From: Neoluteolibacter marinus
Lineage (GTDB): Bacteria; Verrucomicrobiota; Verrucomicrobiia; Verrucomicrobiales; Akkermansiaceae
Assembly: GCF_014904755.1 (NCBI RefSeq)
Contig: NZ_JACZFQ010000107.1
Coordinates: 1 to 64,000, forward strand
DNA: 64,000 bases
Direction: 5' to 3'
The stretch's first letter is position 1; the number at the start of each line of letters is the position of its first letter. The translations under genes and the position numbers were made by a program. Under the pieces are notes generated by a model that worked only from the letters and a program-made list of their open reading frames with translations, made no database searches and had not been told where the DNA came from. This document shows positions 26,339-34,043 of the stretch, in pieces.

Positions 26339-27061
26339 ATGATTAAGAGCCGCTACGACCCATGGCCATCGATCGTTCGCTTCACAAAGGGCGACTACGA
26401 GCATCGATTCGGCGGCCCATCTTGCCATGACGGCGTCGTCCCCAAGAAGCACAAGGTGCCGATGCACCTGATGATGCTCTTGGACATGAATGATCCTTTG
26501 GTGCCGATTGAGCCTGACGAATCAGACGTTCGATTCCTCCCTCTCTATTACCCGCTGCGATACGGATTCGGTGGCGGTGAGGTGCAGTATTCGGTCGATA
26601 GTGATGACAAGATCACCATCCTTAGCGCACTTCACAAGGAGGACGTAGACGAAGGGGAGGATTACCCTTATCCAGATCAATTTCCTGAGCTCCCTGCGTC
26701 CCTGGTGCCACTCTCATATGTCCAGCATCGCGCCATCGTTGCCTCCGAGCACGGCTCCAATCACTTCAACGAGGATCCCGAGAGCAAGGCCGACTTCCAA
26801 CTCCTGAAGGACCTGGACTATTGGAAGCTTGTTCGATTCGGCGACAGTTTTAGCCCGGTGCAAGGAGGGATTCAGTGGCCGTGCCAGAACAAGAGGTGCG
26901 AGTGGAGGGACAAGCCTGTCAGAGTTGACGTGTTTGCTTCATTCACGGGCGTGCTGACCGACGATATTTCTATCTGGGGTGAGTATGGCGACAGTGTCGA
27001 GATCTACTTTTGCCTCATGTCGTGCTGCAAGACGATCACCGCCGTCAACCGATGCACCTAA
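26339..27061 (+). CDS. Hypothetical protein, possibly DUF1963/YwqG-like
   Basis: The product is 240 residues and its codon use is less GC-biased than its neighbours, suggesting transfer. Segments such as VPMHLMMLLDMNDP and RFLPLYYPLRYGFGGGEVQYS resemble the beta-rich DUF1963/YwqG fold, but the match is weak. A CQNKRCEW pair and a late CLMSCC segment could bind metal. Its neighbours are orphan genes of the kind often found as immunity or effector-associated cassettes. Function is not assigned. Confidence 0.55.
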   Translation: MIKSRYDPWPSIVRFTKGDYEHRFGGPSCHDGVVPKKHKVPMHLMMLLDMNDPLVPIEPDESDVRFLPLYYPLRYGFGGGEVQYSVDSDDKITILSALHKEDVDEGEDYPYPDQFPELPASLVPLSYVQHRAIVASEHGSNHFNEDPESKADFQLLKDLDYWKLVRFGDSFSPVQGGIQWPCQNKRCEWRDKPVRVDVFASFTGVLTDDISIWGEYGDSVEIYFCLMSCCKTITAVNRCT

Positions 27062-27341
27062 GAAGACCGAATCGGCTCCCGGCGAGTGATTAGCTCCCCG
27101 GTCCCACACCACCCTGCGCACGGCACCGTATAGGGCGGTTCCGATGAGACCCGGGCCAAGGGCCCATAGTGAAGCTTTTCCAGACGGCCTTCATGTCCGG
27201 CACCCCCAGATCTTCAAGGCATCGGTTGTTGAGCGCGTGCCGCACCAGCGACATCTGGCTCATCCGCCAGTGGCCCTTGCGGCTCCGAGACGCCTCGGGC
27301 ACCTCGCCCGGGCTTACGCCCAGAGCGAGGAGTTCGCGACG
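27062..27341 (-). mobile_element. Group II intron 3' remnant (maturase C-terminus plus RNA domains)
   Basis: On the minus strand, bases 27341 to about 27150 encode RRELLALGVSPGEV, SRSRKGHWRMSQ and RHALNNRCLEDLGVPDM, the C-terminal thumb/X-domain sequence of group II intron reverse transcriptases. The following RNA-like segment contains ACCGCCCT paired with AGGGTGGT (27095-27140 region) and a second hairpin with CCGGGGAG and CGCCGGG, as in intron domains V and VI. The RT palm and fingers are missing, so the element is a dead fragment. Confidence 0.7.
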
Positions 27342-27370
27342 AGCATCGCGATATGGACCACCATCCTGCG

Positions 27371-27646
27371 ATGATGACTGGGGTTGATACTGTCGACCCA
27401 TCTTACCATCACCTCCATTACCTATCGTGTTATATTTCCCGCCTGCGCGCCTTCTCCGAAAAGCTCGGAAGTCCGTTGAAGGATTTTGTTGATTCGGATC
27501 TCGGTGGCTGCTTTCTCGGTTGCTTACCGCTCATCGAGCGGGAAATTTCTGCCAGGCGTGACAACACCCTCAATTCAATGTGGCGGGATTTCGTATCGGC
27601 GACGGAGCAATTTCAAACATTTAAGCCGCAGGTTCAGGGTTCTTGA
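27371..27646 (+). CDS. Small hypothetical protein
   Basis: The product is 91 residues from ATG 27371. It is helical in appearance (YISRLRAFSEKLGSPLKDFV, REISARRDNTLNSMWRDF) and its codon use is less GC-biased than that of the core genes. No family recognised. It begins near the 5' edge of the intron remnant and could be a truncated cassette gene. Confidence 0.4.
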   Translation: MMTGVDTVDPSYHHLHYLSCYISRLRAFSEKLGSPLKDFVDSDLGGCFLGCLPLIEREISARRDNTLNSMWRDFVSATEQFQTFKPQVQGS

Positions 27647-27832
27647 CTTGGAGGATTCCCTTCTGGGGATTTTCAGGCCCCTGAGTTTCGACCCATGGTC
27701 TAAAAATGAACGGGAACCAGAAAATGCATCGAACCCTTGTCCGCGGGTCACGCCGGCTGCTGACGCACCCGCCGCGCCGCGCACCGAGGGCCGATGATCC
27801 TGAAACTTCGCCAGAAATGCGTTAGATGGCCG

Positions 27833-28441
27833 ATGGAACCATATTGCGAAATACACAACGCAACACTAGACCAGCTGCTTCGGTGGTGGGATGGATCGGA
27901 TGATTTGCCTTCCAATTTTGAAGAGGAAGGCCTAGACGAAGTTGCCTTTGCTCTCACCAAACATAGGCCGGAGGGAATCAGCAGGCTGTCCAAGTCTCTG
28001 GACGATCCCGACCTTGATCGGCGCGACGCCGCAATCACCTTTCTGGCGGGGACCGGCACTGTGGATCAACGCGTGATCGGCGCGATGCATCTCGCATTTC
28101 ATACGGGAATTCCAAGGCTCGTGAATACCGTACTGCACCGCTGTATCGCGATTGGCCACTTCCCGTTCTCCCGCAACGATCTTCAGCCTTTTGCTGTTGG
28201 TCCTGACGAGCGGCTGGCCGCAAGGGCGATGGTTTACCTCTCGCATGCAGAACCTGACAACTCAGTCGCGATTCTTGGCGATGCACTTGCTAGTCGCAAC
28301 CCGCGCATGCGGGAGTATGCCTGCGACGAGATTGGCGATCGACAGATCGGAGAGCTCAAGGATGCAATGGGGGCGCTGATTGCGGATCCTGATCCTGACG
28401 TTGCCTCCGCAGCCGCAAGCAATCTACCCTTCTTTGAGTGA
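27833..28441 (+). CDS. HEAT-repeat-like protein
   Basis: The product is 202 residues from ATG 27833. Helical pairs with HEAT character are visible: GISRLSKSLDDPDLDRRDAA, NSVAILGDALASRNPRMREY and LKDAMGALIADPDPDVASAA. Such short HEAT proteins often act as protein-protein adaptors or as immunity proteins in polymorphic toxin loci. The surrounding orphan genes fit the second idea, but no toxin gene is visible. Confidence 0.6.
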   Translation: MEPYCEIHNATLDQLLRWWDGSDDLPSNFEEEGLDEVAFALTKHRPEGISRLSKSLDDPDLDRRDAAITFLAGTGTVDQRVIGAMHLAFHTGIPRLVNTVLHRCIAIGHFPFSRNDLQPFAVGPDERLAARAMVYLSHAEPDNSVAILGDALASRNPRMREYACDEIGDRQIGELKDAMGALIADPDPDVASAAASNLPFFE

Positions 28442-28622
28442 TGCCATGGCCTGAAACTGGACAAGGCGAATCCGTATTCAGAATCAATGCTGAACCAGGC
28501 GGCAACCCTGACACCTGCCCCACTGCTCGTTCAGTCCACCACAACCATTCAAATTTCAACCCACAGCCGAAAACTCGCTCCCGAACAGGCGCAGGCCGCC
28601 TTCGATTTCCATCAAAAGACAC

Positions 28623-29020
28623 ATGAACCCGAGCCAAGAAGCCCTGATCTCGGCAGCCCGATCGCATGTGCGACCCATGACTTTGGGCCGCGCCGATCAT
28701 GATACTACCACGGTAGCTGCGGCGATTCGATCCGTGACAGGGAAGATCTACATCGGCGTCTGCATCCACCTGAGTTGCGGAATTGGCTTCTGTGCCGAGC
28801 ACGCAGCGGCCTCGGAGATGATCAAGGCAGGGGAAGCCGAGATCGAATCGATTGTGGCTGTGGCGGAGGATTCCATTCTTGCTCCTTGCGGGTGATGCCG
28901 CGAGTTCCTGGCCCAGATCGATCCGCGGAACGCGAGTGCCAGGGTGCTCCTTGATGAGGGCCGCAGCGCAAAGTTTGTCGATCTTTTGCCGCACCACTGG
29001 CTCAATCCTTGGATAATCGA
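28623..29020 (+). pseudogene. Cytidine deaminase-like gene interrupted by TGA in the zinc motif
   Basis: Codons 1-90 encode a CDA: VTGKIYIGVCIHLSCGIGFCAEHAA with the CAE zinc/catalytic motif at 57-59, then ILAPCG. Codon 91 (28893-28895) is TGA, and the same frame continues CREFLAQIDPRNASAR, VLLDEG and VDLLPHHW, the normal end of such proteins. The intact motif would be PCGxCRE, and TGA is one transition from CGA (Arg), the expected residue. The truncated product would lose the third zinc ligand (Cys92), so it should be inactive. The end coordinate is approximate. Confidence 0.8.
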
Positions 29021-29125
29021 ACAAGCCATGCCAAGCAACGGCGGCAAAGCCATTCGTTCGCCCGGCTCTGATCGCTCCACCGCACGGTTGCCTAAACCTT
29101 CAACGTTTCGTATGGGACGCAAGCC

Positions 29126-29650
29126 ATGTATTCCGCACGAAGTCATTTCTTCAGGGCCCTTTGGACGTGGATCGCATTGAGCGCCCTATCCTTCGCGGTA
29201 GAGCCTTCTGAGCCCCCGGAAGCCATCTCCTATCGGGATATCGGGAAACGCTTCTTCATCGAGGGGGACTTCGGAAAGCTTTACACCGACTTTGAGATCC
29301 AAGGCGTCGTACTCCAACCGGTGGGAAAGGGAGACGAAAGTGACATGGTCCGCATGGAGATCACTCATATTCGGAATAAAAGAATCGAGAAACCCCGATA
29401 TGATTACATTGTGACTGATTCGAAGTTCGTGGTTGGGTCGAAGCTGCGTTTGCTGGTTCGAGAGGAAGCCCGGCTCTGGCATCCGGAGGGTATCGACGCG
29501 ATTGTTTCTTCCCCCGATCGATCACACCTTCACGAACTTCAGTGCATTGCTTCGCTGCACTTGCGCAAAATTCTCGACGGCCAATCTACCTTCGAAAATG
29601 CGCTCCCGGGGACAAAACCACCCGAACGTTCCAGCTCACAAGGGAGATGA
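29126..29650 (+). CDS. Secreted hypothetical protein
   Basis: The product is 174 residues with a likely signal peptide (HFFRALWTWIALSALSFA). The mature part is beta-rich (ISYRDIGKRFFIEGDFGKLYTD, SKFVVGSKLRLLVREEA). No family recognised. The C-terminus is low-complexity and may result from truncation. It lies in the accessory region and overlaps a tiny downstream frame by ATGA. Confidence 0.5.
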   Translation: MYSARSHFFRALWTWIALSALSFAVEPSEPPEAISYRDIGKRFFIEGDFGKLYTDFEIQGVVLQPVGKGDESDMVRMEITHIRNKRIEKPRYDYIVTDSKFVVGSKLRLLVREEARLWHPEGIDAIVSSPDRSHLHELQCIASLHLRKILDGQSTFENALPGTKPPERSSSQGR

Positions 29651-29748
29651 GTCAGGAACTGGCAAGGGAGCTGGAAGAGATCGACTGGAAGAAGGTTTCG
29701 GCGGACGGAACCAGAGGCTTAGATGGCACGCCGGTTCGCATCGTTTAA
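29647..29748 (+). CDS. Tiny open frame, possible gene fragment
   Basis: A 33-codon frame (MSQELARELEEIDWKK, ending GTPVRIV) that shares ATGA with the preceding stop. It may be a real micro-protein or the start of a gene truncated by the IS-like sequence that follows. Confidence 0.25.
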   Translation: MSQELARELEEIDWKKVSADGTRGLDGTPVRIV

Positions 29749-30253
29749 GCTTCGGGCATGCCGAAGTGAGATCCGCCCGGACCGGAGGATCGGGCGGAAG
29801 TCTGCCGATTTTGGGAACAGGTGGCCATTTTAGGGAACACTTGATTCTTTAGGTTTGGTGATTGTTCGCCATTCTTCGCGGACGTGTTGCGGCGCTTCGG
29901 CGGCGCAGCCGGGTTTGAGAAATCGGTCGACCGCCGAGTTGCTGATGCTGAATTCCGGGGGGAATTTCCACCAGCAGGCGGACCGAACGGTCCTCAGACC
30001 TTAAACGAGGCGCGGGTCGGTTCCTAGGGGGGAACACGGCTCGCGCCTTTTTCGTGCCGGAGGCCGGTTTCCGATCCGACCCCGGCAATTGCATTCCGCT
30101 TGATTCAAACAGGCCCCGCAGTTGCAGGATGCACCCGCCCCCAAAGAACCCTCCGCCACAAAACTCTGGTTATCAGCATTGAGGCACGACGGCACGGCGA
30201 CTGCAGGAACCTCCCGGCGGATCTGTTTTCCGCATCTTCCCCGATGCCACGCC
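29749..30253. other. Gene-free stretch, probable mobile-element scar
   Basis: About 500 bases without a supported gene. It contains the IS-end-like repeats at 29804-29838 and scattered short frames with no recognisable protein. The DUF892 gene promoter should lie near its right end. Confidence 0.5.
29804..29838. repeat. Two tandem IS-end-like repeats
   Basis: GCCGATTTTGGGAAC (29804-29818) and GCCATTTTAGGGAAC (29824-29838) are direct repeats 20 bp apart. Repeated transposase-binding motifs with this look (CCC-AAAA-TGGCC on the other strand) occur at the ends of IS21-family elements. No istA/istB gene is nearby, so this is at most an end remnant. Confidence 0.45.
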
Positions 30254-30757
30254 ATGATTGTTGACCTGAAAGAACTCTACCACGAGCAGCTCCGGGAAAT
30301 CCTTTGCGCAAAGTCGCAGATGGTTGCAACCCTACCGGAATACTCGCGACTGGCGGGCAGCCGGCAACTGCGGGATGTCCTCAACCGCCACCTGAGCGTT
30401 ACCCGCGCTCAACGGCAGCAATTGCTAGATCTTCTCGCCGGGCACGGTCTCGACCACGGGAGCGACGAGTTCAGGCCCATGCGGGGTTTGATCCGGGGCG
30501 CCAAGCTGCAACTCGCCCGGACGCTCACCGGCCCTGTCCGGGAGGCGGTGCTCATCGCCTCGGCCATCCGCCTCGAGCATCTGGAGATCGCTTGCTGCGA
30601 ATCCGGACGCTTGTCTGCCACACGGCTTGGACTCGATGACGATGCCCAAGTGCTGCTTGAGTGCCTTTTGGAAGACCATGAAGCGGTGGAAAAACTGACC
30701 ACGACAGGCACCGAATCGATTTCCCCAGAGGCGAGCCACCCCGTGGCTCACGCCTGA
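30254..30757 (+). CDS. DUF892 (YciE/YciF-like) ferritin-like protein
   Basis: The product is 167 residues from ATG 30254. It opens with DLKELYHEQLREIL, the start of the DUF892 four-helix domain, and continues with LIRGAKLQLA, REAVLIASAIRLEHLEIACCESGR and LEDHEAVEKLT. Glu/His positions in the helix pairs fit a di-iron ferritin-like fold. Family members are linked to stress responses in enterobacteria. The usual AGYG in helix 3 is ACCES here. Confidence 0.82.
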   Translation: MIVDLKELYHEQLREILCAKSQMVATLPEYSRLAGSRQLRDVLNRHLSVTRAQRQQLLDLLAGHGLDHGSDEFRPMRGLIRGAKLQLARTLTGPVREAVLIASAIRLEHLEIACCESGRLSATRLGLDDDAQVLLECLLEDHEAVEKLTTTGTESISPEASHPVAHA

Positions 30758-30859
30758 TCTCCGGCTGGATGATGCGTATGCACGCATAGGGCCGGGTCCG
30801 TCGGGGGGCGGGCCCGGTCCAGACGGCCTCCCCATTTGATGGGACTTTCCCGCTTCTGC

Positions 30860-30897
30860 ATCGGCGGAGGGCAAATCCGGTGCATGTTCGGCCGGAT
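30860..30897 (+). promoter_or_regulatory. Upstream motif shared by the two LamG genes, copy 1
   Basis: ATCGGCGGAG at 30860-30869 and ATGTTCGGCCGGAT at 30884-30897. The same pair occurs at 33953-33987 before the next gene with nearly the same spacing (24 versus 22 bases). It is a candidate promoter or regulator site; it also favours a translation start at or after 30896. Confidence 0.4.
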
Positions 30898-33800
30898 GTT
30901 TTCACCCCTGTCCCGCCGACTCTTCTTTGCGACCGCCGCCGTGTTGCCCATGCACGCGTCGATCACCGGCCCCTATGCGGTGGACCCGGATACGGTGCTC
31001 TTGTTCCACTTCGATGAAACGGCGGGTTCAACCGTCGCAGTGAACGAGGTGGTGAGCGCTGCTCCGGGAATTGCCTTCGACGGCAATCCGGCAGCCAACG
31101 ACGCGTCCACCCCTCAAGCGACCGACTCCACGATTCTCGGTGCATCGGGGTCCAGTGGCTTCGGTTCGGCCGCGCACATCGCGGCCTCCGATCTCGGGGT
31201 TGGTCTCGACGCCAATGGCAGCGGTGGTTTCCAGATGGGCAACGCCAGCGTCTGCCCCGACTCGATCCTCCACTCGACATTGGCCGGCAGCGACGGGGCG
31301 TTCACCCTCGAGGCGCTGGTCAAACTGCCCTCAATAACCGGCGCCGCGCGCCAAATCATCTGCACCGACAGCGCCCTCTCCTCGCGCGGATTCCAGTTCC
31401 GGGTCAACACCAGCGGGCAGCTTGAACTCAACTTCATCGCCACCGCCCCCGCCGCGGTCACCGCCGCCATTCCTACCACCGGGGACCATGCCTTTTCCCC
31501 GGACCGCTGGTTCCACGCCGCCGTGAGCTTCGACGGGACGACCACCCGCCTCTACTGGACCCACCTCGACGCCACGGTCGAGGCCGCCAACGAGATCGGC
31601 AGCTCGTCCACCGAGACCACCCTCGGCACGGTAACCGGACCGCTGGTTATCGGCAACGAAGGCCGGGTGACCGGCAATTCCTCCGAGGGCCTGCTTGGAT
31701 TGATCGACGAGGTCCGTGTCAGCCGGGTCGCGCGGGATGCGACCGGCTTCCTATTCGCACAGCTGGATCTGGTGACCGACACCGACCACGATGACCTTCC
31801 CGACGCCTGGGAGAACCTCCATGCCGCCGACCTCGGCGAATTGTCGGGTCTGGACGGTGCGGACTTCGATGACGACGGGGGCAGCGACCTCGCCGAATAC
31901 GAGGGTGGCAGCGACCCGAAGAACCCGCAGTCCACGCCCGCGGACACCGATGCCGACGGTCTCCCCGATTCCCTGGAGAACCGCTACTTCGGCGGCCTTT
32001 CCCAATCGGCCGGCGACGATCCGGACGGCGACGGCGAAAACAACCAGCTGGAACTCGGCAACGGGTCCGCCCCGAACCATCGCGCGTCCAACTCCGCCGA
32101 CCTGGACGCCGACGCGCTTCCGGACAGCTGGGAACTCCTCTATTTCCCCGACCTTTCCACCAATGGCGGTGCGGATCCCGACCACGACGGCTTCGGGAAC
32201 CTCCAGGAGCACGAAGCCGGAACCGATCCAAGCGACCCGGCGTCCCGCCCCGCCGGCACCGCGGTGAAATTGGTCCCCTTGGACGACGGCGACCATGCGA
32301 CCAGCGACTTCGGCTACGCCGGAAGCTCGGCCATCAACACGGTTGCCTTTGTCCGGTCCTCCCTCAAAACCGTCGGCAGCCAGGAGTTCGTGACCTGGTA
32401 CGGGCGGCATCAGTTCGATGCCGGAGCTGCATTCAACAACACGATCTGGATTGGTCGCCGGACACTCGGCTCGTCGCAGTGGGAGATCTTCCGCCACCCC
32501 ACTTTCACCGCCAACGCAATCACCGACGGCCACGACGTGATCAGCTACGGGATCGACGGCGAAGGCTACATGCACCTTTCGTGGGGCATGCACGGCGACG
32601 CCTTCCACTACTCGCGTAGTATCTCGCCGGTGACCGGAAGCGAACCCATCGAGCTGGGGCCCGACACCGTCATGACCGGCCGCGAGAACACCGTGACCTA
32701 TCCGCAGTTCCTGAAACTGCCGGACGGCGACCTCCTGTTCCTTTTCCGCGAGGTGGCGTCCGGGAACGGCGACACCTACCTCAATCGCTACGACACCGCG
32801 ATGCGGACTTGGGACAACGTGCACCGGCCCGGGACGACCCAGCTGCCCTTCATCAAGGGCACGGGCTGGACACCGAACTACAACGCCTATCCGAACATGC
32901 CGCAACTGGGGGGCGACGGGGACGACCTCATCCTAACCTGGTGCTGGCGCTATGAACCGGTCGGCAACGACTCGCCCGGCGGCTTCGACGGCTACCAGAC
33001 CAACAACAACTTCGCCTTCGCCCGCTCCCCCGACGCCGGACTCACCTGGCAACGCCAGGATGGCACCGCTTACGCCCTGCCCATCTCCCGCGACGGCGAA
33101 AGCGGTGATCCCGCAACCGCCGCCGAGCACATCCTCACCATCCCCGAAGGTTCGAGCCTGATCAACCAGGCCAGCATGTGCCTCGACGCCGCCGGAGCTC
33201 CGGTCATCGCGTCCTGGTGGGCGCCGGAGACCGCTCAGGGAAACTTCCGCCGCCAGTACATGGTCGCTTTCCGCCACGACGACGGCAGCTGGCAAACCCG
33301 GCCGGTTTCCAACCGCACCGTCGATCCGCCGGGCACCCGTTACTCCGAGTCCGCGGTACGGAACCTGGGACGGCCGGTCGTGGTCACCGACGACCAGGAC
33401 CGGATCATCGTCGCGTATCGCGACAACGCGGGCGACAACGGCATCACCATCGTCCACAGTCTACCCAAGGCGCAGGATCCCGACCGCCTGACTTGGATCG
33501 AGTTCGACCTCACCCATGACAACCTCGGCAACTTCGAGCCGATCATCGACAACGAACTCTGGGACCGCGACCGCCAGCTGCACTTCCTCTATCAGGCCTC
33601 GGCAGGCGAAGGATACTCCCCGCCGTCCAACACCGCGGACCGGATTTCGGTGTTGGAGTGGGACGCGGCCCGCTACTTCGCCCATGCGCCCGAACCGGTG
33701 GTCTCCATCGACGCAGGTGAAAGCCTGGCAACGGTCATTTGCCCATCCCAACCGAGCTGGAGCTACCGCCTCTGGAGCAGCACCGGGATGGAGGATTGGT

Positions 33801-33913
33801 CGGAGATCGAAACGCGCGATGGCACCGGAGCCAACCTGGTTTTTCAGGTCCCCTTGGACGCAGATGAGTCCAAACGCTTTTGGCGCATCGAATACTCGGA
33901 AGGCGGCTTCTGA
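30896..33913 (+). CDS. Secreted LamG plus BNR-4-type propeller protein, ulvan-lyase-like
   Basis: The product is about 1005 residues from ATG 30896 (ATG 30884 and 30839 are alternatives), with a signal peptide (RRLFFATAAVLPMHA). Residues about 25-285 are a LamG/concanavalin-like domain (TVLLFHFDETAGS to GLIDEVRVSRVAR). Residues 290-450 hold aspartate-rich calcium repeats (DTDADGLPDSLEN). From about 465 a BNR-4-like beta-propeller follows. It carries His546, His566, Tyr602 (TYPQF) and Arg618 (LFLFREV); as I recall, PL25-type ulvan lyases show the same 20- and 16-residue spacings. The end (KRFWRIEYSEGGF) is the shared C-terminal module. Probably a surface or secreted polysaccharide-active enzyme. 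Confidence 0.8.
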   Translation: MFSPLSRRLFFATAAVLPMHASITGPYAVDPDTVLLFHFDETAGSTVAVNEVVSAAPGIAFDGNPAANDASTPQATDSTILGASGSSGFGSAAHIAASDLGVGLDANGSGGFQMGNASVCPDSILHSTLAGSDGAFTLEALVKLPSITGAARQIICTDSALSSRGFQFRVNTSGQLELNFIATAPAAVTAAIPTTGDHAFSPDRWFHAAVSFDGTTTRLYWTHLDATVEAANEIGSSSTETTLGTVTGPLVIGNEGRVTGNSSEGLLGLIDEVRVSRVARDATGFLFAQLDLVTDTDHDDLPDAWENLHAADLGELSGLDGADFDDDGGSDLAEYEGGSDPKNPQSTPADTDADGLPDSLENRYFGGLSQSAGDDPDGDGENNQLELGNGSAPNHRASNSADLDADALPDSWELLYFPDLSTNGGADPDHDGFGNLQEHEAGTDPSDPASRPAGTAVKLVPLDDGDHATSDFGYAGSSAINTVAFVRSSLKTVGSQEFVTWYGRHQFDAGAAFNNTIWIGRRTLGSSQWEIFRHPTFTANAITDGHDVISYGIDGEGYMHLSWGMHGDAFHYSRSISPVTGSEPIELGPDTVMTGRENTVTYPQFLKLPDGDLLFLFREVASGNGDTYLNRYDTAMRTWDNVHRPGTTQLPFIKGTGWTPNYNAYPNMPQLGGDGDDLILTWCWRYEPVGNDSPGGFDGYQTNNNFAFARSPDAGLTWQRQDGTAYALPISRDGESGDPATAAEHILTIPEGSSLINQASMCLDAAGAPVIASWWAPETAQGNFRRQYMVAFRHDDGSWQTRPVSNRTVDPPGTRYSESAVRNLGRPVVVTDDQDRIIVAYRDNAGDNGITIVHSLPKAQDPDRLTWIEFDLTHDNLGNFEPIIDNELWDRDRQLHFLYQASAGEGYSPPSNTADRISVLEWDAARYFAHAPEPVVSIDAGESLATVICPSQPSWSYRLWSSTGMEDWSEIETRDGTGANLVFQVPLDADESKRFWRIEYSEGGF

Positions 33914-33914
33914 A

Positions 33915-33939
33915 GCTCTCCCCATTGCGTGGGAGAAGC
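33915..33939 (+). terminator. Terminator-like hairpin after the BNR gene
   Basis: GCTCTCCC and GGGAGAAGC can pair with a one-base bulge around an ATTGCGT-type loop just after the stop codon. There is no T-run, so efficiency is uncertain. Confidence 0.4.
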
Positions 33940-33952
33940 CCGCATCTGATTG

Positions 33953-33987
33953 ATCGGCGGAGTCCGGGCGGCCTATGTTGCCCGGAT
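33953..33987 (+). promoter_or_regulatory. Upstream motif shared by the two LamG genes, copy 2
   Basis: ATCGGCGGAG at 33953-33962 and ATGTTGCCCGGAT at 33975-33987, matching the copy at 30860-30897. It lies 57 bases before the ATG at 34044, a plausible promoter distance. Confidence 0.45.
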
Positions 33988-34043
33988 CGTTGTACCCGGC
34001 AAACCCATCTCGAGCCGGTTCCAACATCTCCGAAAGATAACCC

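Noticed and set aside
26067-26342. Small plus-strand open frame before the DUF1963-like gene
   Set aside because: The translation has no hydrophobic core or motif and it covers two hairpins; treated as intergenic.
28893-28895. TGA as a selenocysteine codon in the deaminase
   Set aside because: The normal residue at this position is Arg or Ala, not Cys or Sec, there is no visible SECIS-like stem, and CGA to TGA is a simple transition.
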